Below, one piece after another: positions 1 to 5,560 of a stretch of DNA of 7,435 nucleotides. The first letter of the stretch is position 1. Each line of letters begins with the position of its first letter. The translations under genes were made by a program, and so were the position numbers. The stretch lies in contig JADGQU010000107.1 in NCBI GenBank assembly GCA_017881545.1, forward strand, positions 1 to 7,435. Direction: 5' to 3'. The notes beneath the pieces were generated by a model. It saw only the letters and a program-made list of their open reading frames with translations, ran no database searches and was not told the origin of the DNA. This DNA is from Gemmatimonadaceae bacterium. Lineage in GTDB: Bacteria > Gemmatimonadota > Gemmatimonadetes > Gemmatimonadales > Gemmatimonadaceae.

Positions 1-155
1 GACGTTCACCTGAGCTAGACTGTCCCCGGCGGGGCGGTGACATACCGTTACCTTCGGGGCTTTGCGTTCCTTCTGCACGGGCCGCTTATTTCACCGTCTG
101 GCCCCGCGCCGAGCCACAGGGCCGGCTGCGGCGCCCACCTGGATCCAACTCGACG

Positions 156-162
156 AGGAGGT
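156..162 (+). promoter_or_regulatory. Shine-Dalgarno AGGAGGT that fixes the cupredoxin start at 166
   Basis: AGGAGGT is a full match to the anti-Shine-Dalgarno core and ends 3 bases before ATG 166. It favours this start over the in-frame ATG at 37. The 43 codons upstream of 166 in that frame do not look like protein, while the protein begun at 166 opens directly with a lipoprotein signal peptide. A weak promoter-like pair, TTGCGT (62-67) and CTTATT (85-90) with a 17-base spacer, lies upstream; I do not call it as a separate feature. Confidence 0.8.
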
Positions 163-165
163 AGG

Positions 166-570
166 ATGCGGAAGATCTCTGGTTTTTTTGGTGCCCTGAT
201 TCTTGTGCTCACGACGCTTTCATGCGGCGGATCGACCGCGCCACCTGGCGGCGGAGGTGGTGGGGGTGGCGGGGGCGGGGGCGTCTGCACCGTCACTTTC
301 TGCATGACCGTTAGTAACACATTCTCGCCCACGGCCCGGACGGTTGCGGTCGGCTCTACCGCCACTTGGCGGAACGACGGGAATACCGGGCACAATGTCA
401 CTTGGGACGATGCGGCTGGGAGGAATGCCGCGCTCGCGGGCGATGGGACAAGCGACATCCCCACTTTCGACAGTGGTGTCTCGCACACGCGTATTTTCAA
501 CACTGCTGGCGTCTACGGCTTTCACTGCACCATCCACCCGGGGATGAACGGAACACTCACCGTTCAGTAG
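166..570 (+). CDS. Plastocyanin/amicyanin-like cupredoxin lipoprotein
   Basis: This 134-residue protein is probably a membrane-anchored type 1 blue-copper electron carrier. Residues 1-19 form a signal peptide (basic MRK, then a hydrophobic stretch). Cys20 in T-L-S-C is the likely lipidated cysteine, although the -3 Thr and -2 Leu are unusual for a lipobox. Residues 28-39 are twelve consecutive glycines, a flexible tether. The cupredoxin domain spans about 43-134. Copper ligands are visible as His76 (GHNVTW), Cys121, His124 and Met127 (FHCTIHPGM), the C-x2-H-x2-M loop length of amicyanin. Cys41 and Cys46 could form a disulfide near the domain start. The start is set by the AGGAGGT just upstream. 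The gene ends 8 bases from the stop of the convergent phosphodiesterase gene. Its redox partner is not visible. Function as a soluble-domain copper electron carrier is inferred from the family. Confidence 0.88.
   Translation: MRKISGFFGALILVLTTLSCGGSTAPPGGGGGGGGGGGGVCTVTFCMTVSNTFSPTARTVAVGSTATWRNDGNTGHNVTWDDAAGRNAALAGDGTSDIPTFDSGVSHTRIFNTAGVYGFHCTIHPGMNGTLTVQ
247..282 (+). repeat. Tandem GGN codons encoding a 12-glycine linker
   Basis: Twelve successive GGN codons (third bases C, A, T and G mixed) encode Gly28-Gly39 of the cupredoxin lipoprotein. The tract is G-rich with runs of five Gs on the + strand. It separates the lipid anchor from the copper domain. Such tracts often vary in length between strains by replication slippage; variation here is inference. 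Confidence 0.75.
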
Positions 571-578
571 TTGCGCGG

Positions 579-2015
579 CTAGAAGAACGAAACTCCGTCC
601 AGAGTCTTCGGAGCCGTGATGCCGAGCGCGGCCAGGGCGCTCGGCATCACATCAACTGTGCGCCGCGGTACGCCCGCGGGCCGTCGGTTCAACAACAACG
701 GTACGAGCATGTGTTCCCGATGCAGGGCGCCGTGCGAAGAGACGTGTGGAATCGGCTCGTACCGGGCCCGATAGTCCCAATCCCTCGCCGCTGAGAGAAT
801 GATGTCTCCGCTACGCGGGGACGCGACGAGGTGTGCGATCTGCACGAGGGCGTCGGGATAGTCGCTCGCGATCGTGACATCATAAGCTTCGTCGTCGCTG
901 ATCGAAGTCTGCGTCCCGATTCCGAGCGGATCACCACTCACCGTTGTGTAGGAATATCTGGACTCGCTCCACGCGAGTGTCGCCGACCCCCGGCCCCTCC
1001 CGCGAATCTCGCACGAAGCCGGGCTGATTGGGAGAATCAGCAGATCGACCGATGGACGGCAGAGGAGTTTCTTCGACAAATCATTCCACCTGCCGCCGAG
1101 CGCCGGCCACCACGGGCGAGTCTTTTGATCGATGTCCAGATACAAGTGCGCCATGGCGTTGCCGCTCACCATCACGGCGATGTCGGCCGAAGTATTGAAT
1201 GCCCATGGATGCGAGAGGGTGGTGTACCCCCACTCGGAGAGGAGCCCGACGAGATCCTCATGCTCGCGCACTCGCGAGTGTCCGTGATCGCTTCCAACCC
1301 ATAGGCTCATTTTGCTCCACCGACCATCGCGCTCGGCGTCGGAGCGGATCTGGGCAACGGTGTCGTTAACGATCCTCATTGCATCGCCGACGATGGGCGC
1401 GTCATGGCCTTCGGCGTGGGACGTCTTGTCTATTCCCGTCAGAGCGATGAAAGCAAAGCGGACTCGTTGCGAACGCAAATGCAGCGCTGCTTCCTCACCC
1501 ACCAGCCGGTCGATCGCCAGCCATCCGCGCACGTTGCCGCGAAAGTGCGTTGCCGCGGCGCGCGCGACGAACGCCGGGCTCTGGCCGATGCGCTCGCGGC
1601 GCTTCAGTCCCCGTCCGATCACGCTCAGCGCGCCGAGGCTCGGCTTGGCCAACTCGAAGATGGTCGGTGAGGCGCGGTCGATGTCGCGATCGACGAAGCG
1701 CATCTCGGAGCCGACGTAGCTCCTCGCGTGGCCCGAGAGTCTGGCGATGCGTCGCGAGCGATCGTACCAGCGAAGTCCGGGCAATCCGACGCTCCCGGGA
1801 TACCTTCCCATCAGAAATGGCGCGTAAGCCGGGCCCGTCACGGACGGAAACGCCGTTGTTATTGTGGACAGCTGTCCTTCTTCCCGCAGCGCCGCGAGCG
1901 CCGGCAAATGACCACCGTCGATGGAGTGAGCGAGCGCATCCGGTCTCACTCCATCGGCTATGATCACGACGACCTGCGCACCATCACCTGGCGGGCTTTG
2001 TGCAGACCCACGCAA
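579..2015 (-). CDS. Type I phosphodiesterase / nucleotide pyrophosphatase family protein (alkaline phosphatase superfamily)
   Basis: This 478-residue protein is probably a cytosolic phosphoester or phosphodiester hydrolase with a two-metal site. Key positions are Asp21 in strand 1 (VVIIADG), the probable nucleophile Thr60 (FPSVTGPAY, equivalent to the TFPNH threonine of NPP enzymes), Asp196 and His200 (GIDKTSH), Asp243-His244 (GSDHGH) and His428 (VSSHG). The C-terminal DVMPSALAALGI segment is typical of the superfamily. No signal peptide precedes strand 1, unlike most secreted NPPs. The start is TTG at 2015: AGGGA (2028-2024) sits 8 bases upstream, no ATG lies near the N-terminus, and an in-frame stop lies at 2042-2040. 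It converges with the cupredoxin gene and diverges from the LOG operon. Substrate could be a nucleotide, a phospholipid headgroup or a phosphonate; the sequence does not decide. Confidence 0.85.
   Translation of the reverse strand: MRGSAQSPPGDGAQVVVIIADGVRPDALAHSIDGGHLPALAALREEGQLSTITTAFPSVTGPAYAPFLMGRYPGSVGLPGLRWYDRSRRIARLSGHARSYVGSEMRFVDRDIDRASPTIFELAKPSLGALSVIGRGLKRRERIGQSPAFVARAAATHFRGNVRGWLAIDRLVGEEAALHLRSQRVRFAFIALTGIDKTSHAEGHDAPIVGDAMRIVNDTVAQIRSDAERDGRWSKMSLWVGSDHGHSRVREHEDLVGLLSEWGYTTLSHPWAFNTSADIAVMVSGNAMAHLYLDIDQKTRPWWPALGGRWNDLSKKLLCRPSVDLLILPISPASCEIRGRGRGSATLAWSESRYSYTTVSGDPLGIGTQTSISDDEAYDVTIASDYPDALVQIAHLVASPRSGDIILSAARDWDYRARYEPIPHVSSHGALHREHMLVPLLLNRRPAGVPRRTVDVMPSALAALGITAPKTLDGVSFF
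618..648. repeat. Perfect 12-bp inverted repeat at the convergent gene ends
   Basis: GATGCCGAGCGC (618-629) and GCGCTCGGCATC (637-648) are exact reverse complements around a 7-base loop. The hairpin begins 47 bases after the cupredoxin stop codon and lies inside the 3' end of the phosphodiesterase coding sequence (DVMPSALAALGI). No T-tract follows in either direction. It could act as a 3' end or RNA-stability hairpin for the cupredoxin transcript, or it may reflect codon choice alone. Confidence 0.55.
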
Positions 2016-2134
2016 CTTTAGTTTCCCTATGAAGAGAGCCTACAGGACCGTTCTCTGCTGGATCGAAGATGGTTCGGCAGGGTCGTTCACTGTCGGTTCA
2101 AGACGGTTCGCCAAGCCCGCGACAGCGGCCAATA

Positions 2135-3130
2135 ATGAAGAATAGAAAAGATAAATCCAACGCCGCCCCGGCGAGTCGCAGGATCCCGCGGTCGACGAAG
2201 GCACGCACCGCCGGCGGAAAGAAGCTCAATCCCGAAGTCATGGCCTCCGCCGAGCAAAAAGCCCTCGAGGGACTCAAGCAGAGAACGGAGGAGGGACATC
2301 TCAAGGCGGGAAGAACGCCTCCCTCGCAACAAAACAGTCCCGGAAAACTGGTGGTCACACGCACGATCGACGACGCCATCCGCGACTCATCGCCCGTCAC
2401 CGAAGACGAAAAGCTGCTGCAGCAGTCGGGGCCGCGCGGCGATTTCACGAGAACAGACCCGTGGCGCGTGCTCCGCATCATGGGGGAGTTCATCGACGGA
2501 TTCGACACACTCGCGTCGGTCGAGAAAGCGGTTACGATCTTCGGTTCGGCGCGCATCGGTCCCGACGATCCACACTATGATGCAGCGGTGGAAACGTCCC
2601 GTCTTCTGGCGCTGGCCGGCTTCGACATCATCACGGGCGCGGGACCCGGCATCATGGAAGCCGGAAACAAGGGTGCGCGACTCGGCGGAGGACGGTCCAT
2701 CGGCTGCAACATCGAGCTGCCGTTCGAGCAGGGCGCGAACCCGTACGTCGACACGCTCGTCCACTTCAAGTATTTCTTCGTGCGGAAGACGATGTTCATC
2801 AAGTACTCGGTGGCATTCGTCATCTTCCCCGGCGGTTTCGGCACGCTGGACGAATTGTTCGAGGCGCTCACACTGATTCAGACGGGGAAGATCTACCGTT
2901 TTCCCGTCATTCTATTCGGGCGCTATTACTGGGCCGGGCTGCTGCGCTGGCTGCAGACTCGAGTCCTGAGCGAGGGCAAGATCTCCGAGGGAGATCTTGA
3001 TCTCATGCTCGTGACCGACGATCCCGCCGAGGCGGCGCAGGCGATAATCTCGGCGTACAAGTCGCTGGGCAAAACGGCGGGACAACAGTTCGAGGAAGTC
3101 GTGGAAGGACGAGATGGCGAAAAGAAATAA
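2135..3130 (+). CDS. LOG-family protein (TIGR00730 family Rossmann fold)
   Basis: This 331-residue protein belongs to the LOG family, whose studied members hydrolyse (N6-modified) purine nucleoside 5'-monophosphates to free base and ribose 5-phosphate. Older records often call it 'lysine decarboxylase', which is a misnomer. Numbered from ATG 2135, residues 1-30 are Lys/Arg-rich and probably disordered, and about 31-105 form a charged linker. The Rossmann domain starts near TRTDPWRVLRIMGEF (about 105) and includes FGSAR (136-140), GAGPGIMEA (168-176), an Arg at 217 (FVRKTMF) and the signature PGGFGTLDE (232-240) with the catalytic Glu. The start is uncertain: ATG 2069 is in frame with a weak GGA upstream and would add 22 low-complexity residues. 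I prefer 2135 for its Lys-rich opening, although it lacks a clear ribosome site. The last 17 bases overlap the DHS-like gene, so the two are likely co-translated. Confidence 0.88.
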   Translation: MKNRKDKSNAAPASRRIPRSTKARTAGGKKLNPEVMASAEQKALEGLKQRTEEGHLKAGRTPPSQQNSPGKLVVTRTIDDAIRDSSPVTEDEKLLQQSGPRGDFTRTDPWRVLRIMGEFIDGFDTLASVEKAVTIFGSARIGPDDPHYDAAVETSRLLALAGFDIITGAGPGIMEAGNKGARLGGGRSIGCNIELPFEQGANPYVDTLVHFKYFFVRKTMFIKYSVAFVIFPGGFGTLDELFEALTLIQTGKIYRFPVILFGRYYWAGLLRWLQTRVLSEGKISEGDLDLMLVTDDPAEAAQAIISAYKSLGKTAGQQFEEVVEGRDGEKK

Positions 3131-4403
3131 GGGCAACGGAGAGGGCAGGGAGCGCGGCGGCTTCAAGTCGTCGCGTCATGGAAAGGCATCGGCCGCCGGA
3201 CCCAAGGCGCAGCAGAAGCTCGCCGCGGAAGAGCGGGAGAAGAAGGGAGTGCAGCATACCGCGCACGAGGGCAGCCGATTCCTCAAGGGACAGCGCATTG
3301 ATCCTCGGCGCATCGATGGGAAAGAGACCGTCGCCGAGCTGATCGACGGAACGTACCTCGCGTACAACGCGGCACGACTCCGCGAAGCATGCCAGCTCTT
3401 CACCGGAAAGATGCTCCAGCCCGACGTTACGGTCGGGCTCTCCATCACCGGCGCGCTCACACCGGCGGGACTGGGGATGTCGGCGCTCATCCCGCTCATA
3501 GAAGCAGGATTCGTCGACTGGATCATCTCGACGGGCGCGAACCTCTACCACGACACGCACTTCGGCCTTGGGCTCGCGATGCACCGAGGCAACGCGCAGG
3601 AATCGGACGTCGTGCTGCGTGAGGAAGGAGTCGTCCGCATCTACGACATCTTCTTCGACTACGACGTGCTTCTCTCGACCGATGCGTTCTTCCGGAAGAT
3701 CATCACGGGGAAGGAATTTCAGCGGGCGATGTCGAGCGCGGAGTTCCACAACCTCGCCGGGAAATATGTACGTGAGCGCGAGAAAGCTCTTGGCATCGGG
3801 CAGAAATCGCTGCTCTCGGCCGCGTACTCCTCCGCCGTGCCCATCTACACATCATCCCCAGGCGACAGCTCGATTGGAATGAACATCGCGGCACTGGCGC
3901 TAGACGGGAACAAGCTAATGCTTGATCCGAACCGAGACGTAAACGAGACGGCTTCGATCGTTCTCGATGCGAAGCGCGGTGGTGGAAAGAGCGGGGTCAT
4001 GATTCTTGGTGGCGGTAGCCCCAAGAACTTCATGCTCCAGACCGAGCCGCAGATCCAGGAGGTTCTCGGGATCGACGAGAAGGGACACGATTTCTTCCTC
4101 CAGATCACAGACGCGCGCCCGGACACGGGCGGTCTCTCCGGAGCGACGCCGGCTGAGGCGGTGAGCTGGGGTAAGATCGATCCGGACCGGCTGCCCGATG
4201 CGGTCGTCTGCTATCTGGATTCGACGGTCGCACTGCCGCTCCTCACGTCCTACGCTCTGGCGCGGCACCAGCCCCGGCCGCTCAAGAAGCTGTTCGACCG
4301 GCGGGAGGCGATGATGTTGAAGCTGCGGCAGGAATACGAGAAGTCCTCGGCGCAGCCGGCGGCGATCGACCACACGGATTCGAAGCTCCCACAGCACCGA
4401 TAG
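3114..4403 (+). CDS. Bacterial deoxyhypusine-synthase-like protein
   Basis: This 429-residue protein belongs to the deoxyhypusine synthase family (PF01916), NAD-dependent enzymes that move the aminobutyl group of spermidine onto a lysine or amine. Residues 1-60 are a basic, charged tail. The enzyme core runs from about 65 (RIDGKETVAELIDG) to 390. It includes SITGALTPAGLG (110-121), ISTGANLYHD (138-147), SSPGDSSIGMN (247-257), LGGGSPKNF (298-306) and SGATPAEAVSWGKI (342-355). Lys354 matches the human catalytic Lys329, with Trp352 and Glu348 matching Trp327 and Glu323. By my alignment, human His288 is replaced by Ala, and Asp313/Asp316 by Thr/Leu. Bacteria lack eIF5A, so the acceptor is probably a small amine (for example homospermidine-type chemistry) or unknown. 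The start overlaps the LOG stop by 17 bases, with GGAAGGA just upstream. The partner LOG gene suggests shared metabolism; that is inference. Confidence 0.88.
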   Translation: MAKRNKGNGEGRERGGFKSSRHGKASAAGPKAQQKLAAEEREKKGVQHTAHEGSRFLKGQRIDPRRIDGKETVAELIDGTYLAYNAARLREACQLFTGKMLQPDVTVGLSITGALTPAGLGMSALIPLIEAGFVDWIISTGANLYHDTHFGLGLAMHRGNAQESDVVLREEGVVRIYDIFFDYDVLLSTDAFFRKIITGKEFQRAMSSAEFHNLAGKYVREREKALGIGQKSLLSAAYSSAVPIYTSSPGDSSIGMNIAALALDGNKLMLDPNRDVNETASIVLDAKRGGGKSGVMILGGGSPKNFMLQTEPQIQEVLGIDEKGHDFFLQITDARPDTGGLSGATPAEAVSWGKIDPDRLPDAVVCYLDSTVALPLLTSYALARHQPRPLKKLFDRREAMMLKLRQEYEKSSAQPAAIDHTDSKLPQHR

Positions 4404-4436
4404 GGGCGGTCGCGGTCAGTCGCGTAGTCCGGGTGA

Positions 4437-4465
4437 TTGCCTCCCGAGCGCGGACTCTCTAGCTT
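4437..4465 (+). promoter_or_regulatory. Possible sigma70-type promoter of greA
   Basis: TTGCCT (4437-4442) and TAGCTT (4460-4465) are separated by exactly 17 bases. The -35 matches 4 of 6 consensus bases. The -10 matches only 3 of 6, but these are the most conserved positions (T1, A2, T6). The expected start near 4472 coincides with the first base of the hairpin at 4472-4510. Read by eye only. Confidence 0.35.
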
Positions 4466-4471
4466 GGATTT

Positions 4472-4513
4472 AGCGGGCGCCCGGCCATTCATCGCGGTCG
4501 GGCGCTCGTTTTT
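4472..4513 (+). terminator. Rho-independent terminator after the LOG/DHS-like operon, or greA leader attenuator
   Basis: The 15-base arm at 4472-4486 pairs fully (four G-U, rest Watson-Crick) with 4496-4510 around a 9-base loop. The stem core is very GC-rich, and the T run 4509-4513 begins in the last two stem pairs. It lies 68 bases after the DHS-like stop and 36 bases before the greA start. It can end the upstream operon. Because a promoter-like pair lies immediately upstream, it could also stop transcripts begun for greA. Confidence 0.85.
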
Positions 4514-4549
4514 CGATAGGATGAAGGACCCCACGAAGGCTCGAGTCGC

Positions 4550-5020
4550 ATGATCGAACAACTCAAGATAAAACTCGGAGAGGAAGCTCAGCGTCTCCAG
4601 CACGAGCTGAGCGTCGTGCTGCCGCGGGAGATTCGCAGAGCCGTCGAGATGGGCGATCTGCGCGAGAACAGCGAGTACAAGGCTGCGCTCGAGCGGCAGC
4701 AGTTCGTGCAGGCGCGGCTGGGCCAGCTGCGCCAACGCCTGAGCAAACTCTCGCAGATCGACGTGACCCAGATTCCCTCCGACAAGGTCGGCCTGGGCTC
4801 GCAGGTGGTGGTGCAGGACGAGAAGACGGGCGAACGCGAGAGCTTCAGCCTGGTGTTCGGCGACTCAGTGGAGTTCGAGGAGGGACATGTGAGCATGTCG
4901 TCGCCTATCGGCAAGACGCTGGTGGGTCGAAGCGTCGGCGAGACAGTCGTGCTCAAGCTTCCGGCGATGACGCGGCGGCTCAAAATCATCCAGCTCAAGA
5001 CCATACACGACGCGGCGTGA
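4550..5020 (+). CDS. greA: GreA/GreB-family transcription elongation factor
   Basis: This 156-residue protein has the normal GreA length. It should bind the RNA polymerase secondary channel and stimulate cleavage of the backtracked RNA 3' end. Residues 1-72 form the antiparallel coiled coil, whose tip GDLRENSEYKAA (35-46) carries the acidic pair Asp36 and Glu39, equivalent to E. coli Asp41 and Glu44. Residues about 78-154 form the FKBP-like C-terminal domain (VGLGSQVVV, then SPIGKTLVGRSVGETV). The N-terminus is a few residues shorter than in E. coli. ATG 4550 has GAAGG (4535-4539) 10 bases upstream. The leader holds a strong terminator hairpin and a possible 10-codon ORF (4521-4553) whose stop overlaps the greA start as ATGA. 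GreB is less likely, as the sequence and length fit GreA better. Confidence 0.93.
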   Translation: MIEQLKIKLGEEAQRLQHELSVVLPREIRRAVEMGDLRENSEYKAALERQQFVQARLGQLRQRLSKLSQIDVTQIPSDKVGLGSQVVVQDEKTGERESFSLVFGDSVEFEEGHVSMSSPIGKTLVGRSVGETVVLKLPAMTRRLKIIQLKTIHDAA

Positions 5021-5028
5021 TCAGCCGG

Positions 5029-5068
5029 GGCGGCGACCCAGTCGTCACCGTTCACCGCCTATTAGGCG
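5029..5068 (+). other. Two small hairpins downstream of greA
   Basis: Bases 5029-5037 pair with 5041-5049 over nine positions (one C-A mismatch, one G-U) around a 3-base loop. CGCCT (5056-5060) pairs with AGGCG (5064-5068) around ATT. Neither is followed by a T run, so they are weak candidates for a greA 3' end. I see no better terminator between greA and the next gene. Confidence 0.25.
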
Positions 5069-5149
5069 TCCTCCACCGTAAGTCGCAGTCAAGGCGCTTG
5101 TTGCGCCGTGCGTGCCCCGATAGCGTCCCCTGAGATTCACATGCGTCGG

Positions 5150-5159
5150 GAGGCGCCTC
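5150..5159. repeat. 10-bp palindrome overlapping the ribosome site of the second cupredoxin
   Basis: GAGGCGCCTC is self-complementary and shares its first bases with the Shine-Dalgarno GGGAGG (5148-5153) of the gene starting at 5163. As DNA it could be a small operator. As RNA it is too short to fold on itself with a normal loop. Confidence 0.35.
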
Positions 5160-5162
5160 ATC

Positions 5163-5549
5163 ATGAAGGGCGTTTACGCAGTACTGGCAGTCGCTTCGCT
5201 TTGCGCGTGCGGTGGTGGCTATAGCTCAACCAGCCCGAACACCAGCCCGCCCAAGGTCAATACTGCGCCTCCGGCGGGCGGAATATCCGTCACCAACAAC
5301 CAGTTCAGTCCTGTCGGGAAGACTGTGGCGATCGGAACCAGCGTGCAGTGGGCGTGGAACACGTGCACGGGCGATACCTACAATGGGCAGACCTGCGTGT
5401 CTCACAGCGTGACTTTCGACGACGGATCACTATCGTCGCCGCTACAGGATCAGGGAACGTTCACCAAGTCATTTAGCACTGCCGGCACTTACACCTATCA
5501 CTGTTCCCTGCACGGGGCAGCGATGACGGGAACAATCACGGTCCAGTAA
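5163..5549 (+). CDS. Second cupredoxin lipoprotein (plastocyanin-like)
   Basis: This 128-residue protein is probably a lipid-anchored copper electron carrier. Residues 1-15 form a short signal peptide, with lipobox L13-C14-A15-C16 and Cys16 the likely lipidation site. Residues 17-40 are a Ser/Pro/Gly linker. The cupredoxin domain covers about 41-128. Copper ligands are His81 (SHSVTF), Cys114, His117 and Met121 (YHCSLHGAAM), giving a C-x2-H-x3-M loop one residue longer than in the first cupredoxin of the window. Cys68 and Cys78 flank an insertion before the first His ligand and may form a disulfide. GGGAGG (5148-5153) lies 9 bases before ATG 5163. It appears monocistronic and converges with the regulator gene, with an 11-base gap. 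It resembles the protein at 166-570 in layout (lipobox, linker, FSP..TVA.G motif, C-terminal GT.TVQ), suggesting paralogues with separate partners. Confidence 0.88.
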   Translation: MKGVYAVLAVASLCACGGGYSSTSPNTSPPKVNTAPPAGGISVTNNQFSPVGKTVAIGTSVQWAWNTCTGDTYNGQTCVSHSVTFDDGSLSSPLQDQGTFTKSFSTAGTYTYHCSLHGAAMTGTITVQ

Positions 5550-5560
5550 TCGCCGACTGG

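Noticed and set aside
24..34. CCCC-GGC-GGGG hairpin near the left edge
   Set aside because: The stem is only four pairs with no T run, and the upstream gene context is not visible.
37..165. Extension of the first cupredoxin to ATG 37
   Set aside because: The added 43 residues would precede a lipoprotein signal peptide, and the strong AGGAGGT is placed for ATG 166.
831..1963. Open frames on the + strand opposite the phosphodiesterase gene (831-1304, 1312-1719, 1550-1963)
   Set aside because: They are Arg/Ser/Pro-rich translations antisense to a gene with clear catalytic motifs, a normal shadow effect at high GC.
2414..2425. 12-bp palindrome CTGCTGCAGCAG
   Set aside because: It encodes Leu-Leu-Gln-Gln inside the LOG gene and is explained by CTG and CAG codon preference.
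3003..3749. A 248-codon open frame on the - strand across the LOG/DHS-like junction
   Set aside because: It is antisense to two well-supported genes, is very rich in Arg and Glu, has no recognisable domain and no convincing ribosome site.
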